Positions 48,184 to 58,019 of a DNA stretch of 64,000 nt are shown one piece after another. The stretch is from the NCBI RefSeq assembly GCF_018991925.1, contig NW_024732238.1, positions 8,388,642 to 8,452,641 on the forward strand. Reading direction: 5' to 3'. This DNA comes from Homarus americanus (taxonomy: Eukaryota; Arthropoda; Malacostraca; Decapoda; Nephropidae). The notes beneath the pieces are model-generated. The model worked only from the letters and a program-made list of their open reading frames with translations, was not told the DNA's origin and searched no databases. Made by a program: the position numbers and the translations under genes. Each line of letters begins with the position of its first letter. Position 1 is the stretch's first letter.

Positions 48184-49688
48184 CAGGTTGAACCTCGATT
48201 TAACTGCATTGAAGGGATCTGGGATCTGGGCCATGCCGTTAAATCAAAGTATGGGGTCACTGACGGAACCATTGCATCAAGGTACCAAGATTATCATAAT
48301 TGTCTTAATATTTTTGGTTAGAAATGATATATGTTTCAGAGATGGTGTTTATATTTATATGGAGTCTTTTTTTTTCTAATAAAAACTACAGTAATACCCC
48401 GATTTACGAGGTCAATTGAACCCGCGGAGTAGCGCGTAAAACGAGAAACGCGTAAATGGAATAACAACATATGGGATTAATTGAAATAGAGACTGGGCCG
48501 ACACCCAAACTCCACTTTTTCCGACACAATACGTACGTTGTAATAAAAATAACATCTTAACTTTATGATGGTATGCACACACACATAATATAGAAGAGAA
48601 ATATCAATAAGAGAATAATATACTGTACCAGGTAAAAGAAAAATCAAGGTTTAACACTTACGTCAGGTTAGGTTATGTTTTAAAAAATCAAGGTTTAACA
48701 CTTACATAAGGTTAGGTTATGTTAGGAAAAATCAAGTTTAGGTTTAACACTTACGTTAGTAGAAGAGATGGGTCGGCGTACGGGAATGGCGGCTGGTTCC
48801 GAGGCAGAGGGCAGATTACTGGCCCTCAGGTGAGTCACCATTACTGTCCTCCACATTTGTCAGGGCCCCCCTGACAAATCCCTCAAAGTCACCATCACTG
48901 TCTCTGTCACTATCACTGGCTTGGGCAGCTGGGTCCAGGTAATGCAAGGTTTTTCTGTGGTGGTGGTGGTCCGGTGGCAGCCATTCTTATGGACAATAGA
49001 TACCTGTATACACGGTGTGGCCGGGAGGGATGTAACTGACGCGGCTAGGTCAAGCGCCTTTCTACCCGCCAGCGGGAAGGCACGTCATATTACATTAAAC
49101 CAATCACAGCTAGCGGCGGAGGGAGGTAAGGATGCGTGGCCCAATCACAGTCCGATATGTCATATGACGTCACCGATAACGCAACAGAGGCATCCACTGC
49201 GCAACCTACTCGCGCCGTGTGCCCAACATGGCAGGAGATGGCGGGAGGTTTGAACCCAAAAAGGGTGGCGCGGCAGGACAGTCCAGCCGCTCTCCGCGTA
49301 CATGGCTCCGCGTACATGGGTAGATGCACCGCGTAAAGTGGGCATTCCGGTTCTGGCAGGGTACCACGTAAATGTGGAAACGTGTAAACGGGAACCGCGT
49401 AAAGCGAGGTATTACTGTAATAAATTAAAAAATAATTGTTTCCTCTACGTATACCGTAATTCAAGTCTGAGTATGTAAATAAACACGTACTTCCCACGGG
49501 ATATAAATCACTCAGGATATTATAGTAAATCCATTTTCTCTAATACAAAGCAGAAGAGTAAAAATTACCATACAGTAGTATCTTCGTTAGACAGAATCCC
49601 TCAAACCCGGAACTCTCCGATAGCTAAATTTTGTTGTTTTATGCGAGTTGCCAGTAAATCCAGTGTTGTTATATCGTGGTTCGACCTG
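48184..49688. mobile_element. Outer Tigger/pogo-like element, nested host
   Basis: The left end CAGGTTGAACCTCGATTTAA pairs with the right end, whose reverse complement is CAGGTCGAACCACGATATAA. Both ends are flanked by TA, the duplication used by the Tc1/mariner/pogo group. The interior is replaced for about 1 kb by a second Tigger-like element (48,389-49,417). Sequence at about 49,575-49,625 (CTTCGTTAGACAGAATCCCT) resembles the left end of the MITE at 51,092. The two ends could instead belong to separate fragments. Confidence 0.5.
48389..49417. mobile_element. Inner Tigger-derived element
   Basis: The ends CAGTAATACCCCGATTTACG and, reverse complemented, CAGTAATACCTCGCTTTACG are flanked by TA on both sides. 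Its right half (about 48,925-49,417) is homologous to the 5' region of the transposase-bearing Tigger at 59,650-60,139 (CTGGGTCCAGGTAATGCAAG; ACACGGTG then GCCGGGAGG). Its left half matches the transposase 3' end seen at 56.8 kb. It is an internally deleted, non-autonomous derivative that lost the catalytic core. Confidence 0.8.
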
Positions 49689-49850
49689 TAGTACATTTCT
49701 GACCCCTGGAATCAGCCCCTGAACTTATGACACCCTGTGTATACTTACCATATGGAATCTAGGAATACGGAATATATATTTTTTTATTTGCCACAAAAAT
49801 ATTACATGAGAGTAAATGTTGCCTTAGCCTGGTTTTACTTCTGTGCATCT
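49689..49850. other. Short spacer
   Basis: AT-rich sequence between the nested Tigger elements and the LINE. Nothing was recognised. Confidence 0.3.
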
Positions 49851-52800
49851 GCAGCTTTTATTGGTGTCCTCTTGAGGTCGAACCTTCTTTATCATGCATG
49901 ATCATCACCTGCACGGCTGCTTTACCATATATTGTACCGGTACGCCTCTTATCATCATGAATACCTCCATCATATCACCTTTCAGCCTGTGATACACCAC
50001 TGTTGGAAGATCTTCTCTTCTCAGTCTTTACAGGTATCTTGGATCATTTAGCTCGGGGAATGTCTTTATGGCTCAGCTTTGAGTACTTTCCGCAGTTGTT
50101 ATGTCTTTCCTTCTGAGGAATACCAAACTGCATACTATTCCAAATGGGGTTGACTACCACCTTGGATAACCATCTAAAGTTCTCTAGATCACTATGAATA
50201 AAGCACCTCCTCACCAACTCCATTACATATCTAGTTTGCCTTGTTGACCTCGCTTATGTGTTATTCAAAACTCAATTTCTACTCCTCTGTGATTCTCAGT
50301 TTGTGCCAAACTCTAGACGTGATCTACTTCATTATCTCTGGAAGTCCTCTTCATGGTGTAATATCTCTTGTGAGGTTTTTCTGCTTGGTCACCATCATGA
50401 ATTTACATTTGTGTGGATGGAATCATAACAAACACCTCTGTAGCTCAGATTAGGTCTGCCTGTACGACTTCAGCATCTTTGTTACCCATGATTTCTCAGA
50501 ATATCTTTGTGTCGTCGGCGAACTTAAAAATCGCTGATACTGTACAACAGTATTGTGTCTGGGAGCTCATTTATAGAGTATGGACAACAATGGGCCTAGC
50601 ACACTCACTTGAGGAATGCCACTCAATATTTCTGTCCATTTGGAGAAAGATCACTTTACAGGTATACCCTCAGTTTGTGTCCCATGAGGAAGGCCAGTAC
50701 ATGCCCAGTATTTGCCAGCAATGTGTAACAGATACATGACTGACTGCCCAAGCGCCTAACAAGCTGATAAGTAAAGTAACTTCTTTTCTTCCCATCTATC
50801 CCATAACTCCTCATTTTATTTAGTATGTAGTCTCCTGCGTGGTACCTTGCCAAAGGCTTTTATGAAGTCAAGGTACAGCATGTCTGGTTTGCCCCTTCTA
50901 TCTAGTATCTCTGTCCAAGGATCCATCGCTGTACCTTCAGCATCTGTAAGGCTGTCGACCTGTCGCTGATGAACCCATACTGGTACGGTTTGTTGTTGAG
51001 TACAGTAGGTTGTTTGTTTTCATGTACAGTACTGTACTTCATAAAGGTATCTCTTACCAGGGACTCCAGTGCAGTACGTGTATACTTTATAAGCAATATC
51101 TCCATTAGCCGGAATTCCTCCAACCCACATCTTTCTGATAGCTGGAATTGAAATTTTCTTGGAAAAATGTTCCCAAAGACGGAATTTTCCAGAAAATTCT
51201 TAGAAAAATTTCCCACATCCCAGAAAATTCGGGAAAATTCCAGGGATGGGGATTTTTTCCAGGTTTTACAGATGAAAATCAGGAGCATTTTCCAGAAATT
51301 CAGAAAAAATTTTTATGGTACGGTACCCTGAAAATTCCGAGGGTGGGGGATATTTTTACGGGTTCGAGAGATGATGTAATGGGTAATTTCTGGAACTTCC
51401 AAAAACATTTTTCCGTTACCCAGAAAATTTCAGGATTTTTTCCGGCTTTGAGGGAGTCGTTTCATCACCCAGAAATCTCTCATTCCTGGAAGTACTCTGC
51501 ACCAATTGTTCAAGCTAACAGAGATATCACTATGTGATACAGGTGAGGCTAACTGGTCAGTAGTTACATGGTTCTTTCTTACTCCCCTTCATATAAATGG
51601 CAGTACAGTAAATGGAAGTACAGTAAATGGAAGTATTCCCTCATCTAATGAACTTTTGAATATGACTGTTAGAGCAGTACCTGGCTGGTCAGTAAACTCT
51701 CTTGATAATCTCGGATACACTTTGTCTGGACCTTGAGACTTATCTATCCTCAGTTTAAGTACGGCAGCTTGTTTTTCACCTTTTCCTCGGTACCCTCCAG
51801 TGTGGGTTGTGGTTGGAGGAATTCCTTTTCTGGTACAGTACAGTACACGTATTGTCAATATTATTGTATCTGATTCTTGGTGAAGACGCTGCTAAAAAAA
51901 TCAGCTGTGGTAATACTTGTGATTCTTCCTGGTTGACTTTGTCAGTACCTCACAGTTGCTGACCCTGGATATAATCATATTTGCTATGTCTGTTTGGGTC
52001 TTCATCTTGCCTCTGATGTACTGTAGCTCTAAAGTGTTTTGGGGTTATTCTTGGCTCCTATGGATATTTCTTTCTTTAAAGTTTCTACAACTTCCTAGTC
52101 ATTACATGAACTTTGTTCTTTTGTCCTGTTCTGTCCTTCATTGGTCCTTCGTCTCCACATATGGCTGCCAAGCTCTTTACTGTATTTCTTCTTGGTAGTG
52201 TGGTATGTATTACTGTCAGTTGGTGTATCTGGTATGCTCTTCTGTGAGCTTGATATAATATTGTTTGGTAAATGCTTGTCTTGAGCTGTATTTAGGAGCT
52301 CTGTAAAGACTTCATTTTAATAATCAGGATTTGCCCTATGAGGTTCCAGCTTCTCTAACCATTTAATATCTGCCTCTCTTCTTAATTTCTGGTAGTTTTC
52401 TGCCATAATAACAGTTCCAGTGTGTCCTGACTTCATCAGTTATATGGCAGTTAAAGTAAAAAAAATGGTATGCAGTGGTCTATCTTGCCCAAAGGAGATT
52501 CATACTGCAGGATTGAAATCATTCCCATTCATTGGTTAGGATTAGGTCCAGTGTGTGCAGCTTGTATGATCCTCTGCCTCTGGTCTCAATCATCACATGC
52601 ATGTTGTCGTCCCACCGTGACTCTATGTATTTATACAGGTACTCCTCGCTTACTGTATTGTTCCCTCTTGTTGTCCATGTTTCTCAAAATGTATCTAGAT
52701 AATTAAAGTTCCCAATGATGAGTACCAGGGAGTTTGTTACATGGCACACTTTCTCATGGTGGTGCTGTTGTGTTTACTACTGTACAGTACTGTGTGGGCT

Positions 52801-53400
52801 CTGGTTTATGCAGCTAGCTTGGAGTTGTTCACTGTCTCACCCTCATTCTAATCCATTTAGATTCCTGAAATGCCATTTTCATTATCTTTTTTCGAGCCTG
52901 TACCTGTTCTTATGTGTATATAATGGTGGCCCTGCCTATTTTGCTGTTCAGGTTCAAGGTGAACATCTCATATCTAGATAAAGATCTCAACTGCCTTTGT
53001 GGTGAATCTTGCGTGCTTAGGTCAGACTTCGGTTATGAATATCATCTGTCTTTGTTGTTTTCTGGTCAGTACAGAGCCAGAGTTCTGGCATCTTATTGGT
53101 TAGAGTCAGCATTTGTATACCAGTAATTGAGTGTTTTTCTGTCTTTAATCATTACAAATCTAACATCTTGTTTTGTGTTTTGGTGCTTAAGTGTTGCTGC
53201 AACTGGGAAAGATTGAAAATTTGCTGTGGTTTTATCAATTGGCACAATATAGTTCATCTCCACCAGTCTTTACTTGGTTTTGATTATCGATTTTATCTTG
53301 AATTGATCTGGTGACCTCTGTAACCTGTACAAGAAGTTACCCGACTGATCTCTCATTTCCAGCTGTTTACTTCCTCTGCTAGTTTCTTTTGTAATCTTTT
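49850..53400 (-). pseudogene. Near full-length decayed LINE (EN-RT)
   Basis: Read from 53,400 down, an AP-endonuclease domain comes first: a TDQKTTKTDDIHN-like start (about 53,060), IGNFNYLD for the GDFN motif (about 52,720), TTRGNNTVSEEYLYKYIESR, and LHTLDLILTNEWE (about 52,550). The linker has DKSQGPDKVYPRLSREFTDQ (about 51,740). The RT shows QYGFISDRSTALQML (about 50,955), KPLARYHAGDYILNKMRSYG (about 50,840) and INEL-type palm followed by KFADDTKIF-like sequence (about 50,520). The C-terminus has VVYHRLKGDMMEVF (about 49,990). Nearly all blocks are in different frames, so it is very old. A MITE splits it at 51,092-51,530. Confidence 0.8.
51092..51530. mobile_element. TA-flanked MITE inside the LINE
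   Basis: The termini AGCAATATCTCCATTAGCC and, reverse complemented, GTGATATCTCTGTTAGCTT are imperfect inverted repeats with TA on each side. The interior is rich in GGAAAATTCC-type repeats and has no transposase. The LINE reading is interrupted exactly here: VRDTFMKY lies on one side and SHSDIS on the other. A related end is found at about 49,571-49,625. Confidence 0.65.
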
Positions 53401-53689
53401 ATATAGGTGTATAGATTTGGATCAATCAGTTCCATGGTGGATATAAACAGAAAACAATTGGGAAACTAATTAACTCAAGGCAAGAGCCACACATGACATC
53501 ACATTCTCATTTGCAAAATTGAAAATTTCCTCCAATCAGAGGAATTTAATGAATTGTTGCTGATATTACTGAGGGTGATTATTTTACAGGTGTACAGGTA
53601 TTTGTGTGAAGTTACTGTATGTTTAAACTATTTTAAGAAAATACTCTAATACACTTTGTGATAATTTTTTTTTTTTGCACATATAGATA

Positions 53690-53890
53690 AACACTAATAC
53701 CTAACAGCAATAGTGCTTTTACCTCTCACTACAAGTACTGTGTCCTGGGTTCGATCCTCAAGTTGGATGTGAAAAGGGTGTTATTCAGTGAGACCCGACC
53801 AACACTGAACAATAAAGGTCGTAACAGAGAGCAGACCGACCACCCAAGTAACAAGTGGCTAGTGATGAGAGTTAATTTTGGCAAAGGGAC
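53690..53890 (+). mobile_element. tRNA-derived SINE
   Basis: The head has TTTTACCTCTCACTACAAGT and the B box GGGTTCGATCC (about 53,750). The body GTGAAAAGGGTGTTATTCAG follows, and then a tail with GACCGACCACCCAAGTAACA. Head, body and tail occur in the same order as in the SINEs at 8.9 and 33.2 kb. The A box is poorly preserved. No clear target duplication was seen. Confidence 0.7.
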
Positions 53891-54001
53891 TTGTCTGTTT
53901 TGCAAATGGGATATGTACAGGTATCTTGTTAGCTCTAGTAAATATTATCTGTGATGCAATGTTGGATTCAGTACCATATACTGTACTGTACGTATTATAA
54001 T

Positions 54002-54882
54002 CAGTGTTGTATGTTGACGCCGTTAATTTAACGGTGGCAACTTTTTGTTAACGCTGACGCCATAAATTTTTGGGGCAGGTGACGCCACAGGTGACACAGT
54101 CAACTTTTCACCCGAGCGGAGCGTCAAGCGCCAACTTCTAAAAAAATTTATTTTTCCAAGTTCGATTTTCAATTATCTTGTTATAAAGACGACCGGGAAA
54201 AATTTTACGCGCCCGCACACCTGCGCAGCTTTCTACAGATTTGAATTTTTAAGTAAGGAAAAAGGCCACCAACCAGCTGTCCAGGTTGGTGGAGAAGTCT
54301 GTGCACGAGACTGAGAGCAGCAGCAGCAGTGAGGGAGATGACAAAGACCACGACGTGGAGGTTGAATTGTTACCGCCCCTCCTCGCAGGAATGAAAAAGA
54401 CCTTTTCAAGCGTTTCCTGGGGGAGAAACCTTCAAAAAAATTTTTGACAAGGACACCTTCCCCAACAAGGCCATGAGGTAGTTGTTCATCAAATACAACA
54501 CCCCCATCCCCTCTGGTGCTGCCGTGGAGCGCATGTTCTCCATGGGCAAGGACGTCTTGAGGCCCAAGCGCAGCAGAATGAGCGACAAGCATTTTGAGAT
54601 GCTAGTATTCTTGCGGGGGAACAAATGAATACAAGTAATTAAAATTATATAATATAAATCATAATAAATGATTAAAAATGAATTAATATTTTTTTATTTT
54701 GCATATGTTACCGGTACTCCCATACACAGGAGAAGACGCTTTTCAGGGCTGCATATGTACGTCACTGAAAACTCGCTGACGCTAATGGCGTCTATTTATG
54801 AAATCGTTTACGCCGACGGCATCAAATTTCTCAGCCGTTTACGCTGACGGCGCCACTTTTTTCGTTGATGTGTACAACACTG
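54002..54882. mobile_element. hAT element, internally deleted, perfect TSD
   Basis: The ends CAGTGTTGTA are inverted repeats of hAT type, flanked by the identical octamer ATTATAAT at 53,994-54,001 and 54,883-54,890. Subterminal copies of GACGC(C/T)GTTAA and GCTGACG(G)C motifs occur at both ends. Only the C-terminal transposase part is left inside. Such copies are mobilised in trans by an intact relative. The undamaged target duplication and termini indicate a fairly recent insertion compared with the neighbouring elements. Confidence 0.93.
54240..54628 (+). pseudogene. hAT transposase C-terminal (dimerisation) fragment
   Basis: The last frame reads FDKDTFPNKAMR, a TAG stop (about 54,479), then LFIKYNTPIPSGAAVERMFS and MGKDVLRPKRSRMSDKHFEM, LVFLRGNK and a stop at 54,626-54,628. 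The pattern P.S.AAVER.FS is the hallmark of the hAT dimerisation domain. Upstream codons (about 54,256-54,360) hold an acidic stretch, ESSSSSEGDDKDHD, in another frame. The BED zinc finger and RNase-H-like catalytic core are missing, so no active enzyme is made. Confidence 0.9.
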
Positions 54883-54890
54883 ATTATAAT

Positions 54891-56591
54891 AGATAGTGCT
54901 AGTGCAGTATTTAGATAATGAATCATAAAAGCCACGAGATTAATGAACTTTTGGGGTAAAAAAGACCCCAAAGTCTGAGGGGAAAAATCTAGTGAAAAAA
55001 ACAAACAAGTGGCAACTCAGTTGCCAGTAGTAAAAGTAGTGAATTGGGTATCAAATTACACACACACATGCATGCAGCCAAGTGATCATAGATTACAAAA
55101 TAGGAGCAGACAAGTTATAGTAAGTTTTTCATTATTTTCTAAAGAAAAGTAGCAAGTAGCGGTTGGAATTCCTCTAAATTGTGGCTCCACTACAGCTTCT
55201 GCTACTTTTCCACAAAAGGAGCGTCACTACAGTTATGCTTCTAAATAAGTAGCTCTGTTACTCTTAAAGTTAAACATGAGAGCCTTTCATTTCTTACTTT
55301 TAATTTGATTATTGCTCTGAAAGACTTGTAGGACACACGAGGATGATTAGTTGTTATTCTTTTGAGTATGGACCAGTTATAACTTCACATTAGGTTATGT
55401 TGGTACTTTGGTACAGTACTGTATAAGTTAGTGGTTTGGTGTGGACTCTTATCTGTCCAACCTTTCATGTGGTTACTTACAGTACAGTGTTATATGGTTA
55501 CACTTAGATTGGATAACCCTTCGGGGTGAGTTCATTCGTCAGGCTGTCTGGTGTCTTGGGATGACATTTTTCCGGTACAGTATATCCCAGCCCTGAACAT
55601 GGTACTTGAGGAAGTCTTCCTTTTAAGTTTTGTCCTAACTTGGAATATGGAAGGACACTGGGCTCCTGTGTGTACTGTACTCTTTACAGAAAGATGCAGT
55701 CCAATAACTTTTAAGGTTCCATAGCTGACATGGATACCATGTTTGGATCTTTCTTGAAGGGGCAGTTATACAGATACTATAGATAATTCATGACATGATG
55801 GGAATTAGTTCGAATTGTTTCCCTAGGTTGATGACTTGAGCAAATTTCTGCTAGGATACTTGGCCTGTGTCAGTTGGTCTGAGTAAGGTTCCTATGGATT
55901 TGGATAATCATTTTAGAGATGCATCTTTGAGACAATACAAGAATAAAACTTACTTTTTAGATTAACTCTACAGTATTGGAAGTTTTCCTGAACTCCCATA
56001 GAATTAACATGTTTCCACAGTAAGTGGTTCTGAGACTGTTCCAGTCTCCCAGAGCGAGAGTTTAGGGCTCTTATTCTTTGCACTAGGAATAGTTCTTAAG
56101 ATTCCTCATGGCGGGGCCACGTTTAGGCATATGCCTCTGATAAATGATGGGGCTTATCTTTCTTGGATATTTCAGAGAATGAGGGAGACTGGCCTCTGGT
56201 TTTTGTGAGCCTGCATTTGGGAGATGTTTAGTACCTCTGGGTGATAAGCTTGGTTACTCTGGGTCTGTTCCCATGGGTGAAATTCTAGGGAAGTGCATTC
56301 TCTCTGAACCATACTGTCATTTTGAGATCCCATGATGGTTGCTAGGGTGATGCTGGCTGCCAGGGTTTGCACCATGTTTTGGACAAAGTGAGCATAGCTT
56401 GTGATGCCACCCCCCCCCACACACACACACACACACACACAAATCATTTTAACCTGGACCCCCTCAAAAACACAGTTATTATAATTTTTATTTTTTACAT
56501 GCCAAAAATATATTTAATGATTTTATTATAGAAATTATAACACTGAATTAAGCCAATCTGACTTATTTACAATATACGGTACTGTACTATA
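54891..56591. other. Unassigned sequence
   Basis: No gene was recognised. A 91-codon minus-strand frame (56172-56447) sits on an A/C microsatellite. The region 55,500-56,400 is GC-richer and could be an old retroelement, but I found no decisive motif. Confidence 0.35.
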
Positions 56592-57193
56592 CAGTATAGT
56601 CTCGATTTACGCGGATTTCCTTTACGCGTTTGGTCATTTACGCGGCACCTGGCCTGATCAGCAATTTTTATTTACTTGGTTCATTCCATTATTTACGCGG
56701 GAAGCGGCAGGGTGCGCACTAGGTCGCCCAGTCAACAAAACATTACCGAGTTCTTCACCCGCCACCCACCACAGCCAGCTCAAGTCAGTGATAGTGAGGA
56801 TATGGACTTTGAGGGGTTTGACAAAGAGGCCCTGCAAGCCTCTTTGGTGGATCGTGATACAAGTGATATAGGTGAGGGCCAATAATCTGCCCTCTGCCAT
56901 GGAACCAGCCCCCATCCCCATGTGCCCAGCCATCTCTTCTACTAACGTAAGTGTTAAAAAACCTAATATTATTGATATTTCTCTTAAATATTAATTGTGT
57001 GTGCATACCATCATAAAATTAAGATGTTATTTTTACTACAACGTACATATTGTGTCAGGAAAAAGTGGAATCTGGGGGTCTGCCCAGTCTCTATTTCAAT
57101 TAATCCCATATGTTCTGTTATTTCATTTACGTGTTTCTCGTTTTACGCGGACCTCCACGGATTCAATTAACCGCGTAAATCGAGACTATACTG
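56592..57193 (+). mobile_element. Tigger MITE with transposase 3' end
   Basis: The inverted ends CAGTATAGTCTCGATTTACG (both sides) are flanked by TA. The interior keeps only the end of the transposase gene in plus orientation. A frame with SDSEDMDFEGFDKEALQASL and a stop lies at about 56,785-56,885, and the same 3' region lies in the element at 48.39-49.42 kb. It is non-autonomous. Confidence 0.88.
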
Positions 57194-57884
57194 TACAGAA
57201 ATTAGTAACATTTGAACTGTACTTAAATGATACAACTAAGGGCCATATTCTCAGTCATCATGCCTGATGGTGTGCCTAATCATCGGGCACCATATGCTTT
57301 TGTGGGGCGACATCATTCAAGAACATGCTTCAGGTAATATGATGGACAGGATTGCGATGTACTGGCAGGGCTACCAATATTTATAAATCGGCTGTATGGC
57401 CCACTGTTATCATGACCCAGGCATTGAGTAACCCAGTAATCCCCCCCCCTCCCCCCCCCGAAAAAAAATCGTATGACCAAACAAACAAACAGTACCTATA
57501 AGTGGGGTGTTGTTTACACACGGATGCACTCTCATGATCAGCCGGGAATATTTTACACTTGTAAATAACTGACACTCTTTGAATGTACAGGTGACGTATA
57601 CCTCGGTAACTGATGCATATGTAGATTGTGAAAAGTCGTCGGTTAGTGAATCAGTTGTTAACGAATCAATTGCTCCCTTAAGAATACACCTACTGTATAA
57701 CAAATTAGGAAAGTTAGGGACTGGCCATCCCCTAAAACTCCCATCTACCCTTGATATACATCTGTTGTGCACACTGTCAAGCAAGAAAATAAAGCAGACA
57801 TATAAAGCAAGCATAATAAGCATTAAGTAAGGAATGTAAAGCATATATTGAGACTGTTATTTGTATAGTATGTATCAGGTGCCT
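57194..57884. other. Unassigned sequence
   Basis: No gene was recognised. A C-rich homopolymer tract lies at about 57,441-57,460. Sequence before the retroelement tail at 57,888 may belong to that element, but no coding motif is visible. Confidence 0.35.
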
Positions 57885-57987
57885 CAAAGAGAGCTCAGGT
57901 TCTCAACTGGCTCAGCCATGTTAATATTGTTATTATTATCCACTCTGTATCTATTTTTCTGGCTAAATAAACTGATAAAAAAAAAAC
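57885..57987 (+). mobile_element. Retroelement 3' tail, copy 2
   Basis: It has TCTCAACTGGCTCAGCCATG, CACTCTGTATCTATTTTTCT and GGCTAAATAAACTG, followed by an A run. It matches the minus strand at 9,875-9,959. An AATAAA signal and terminal A run mark a polyadenylated 3' end. Confidence 0.55.
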
Positions 57988-58019
57988 CTGTGTTGAGGAT
58001 GGTAGAGACAGTCTAGGGT

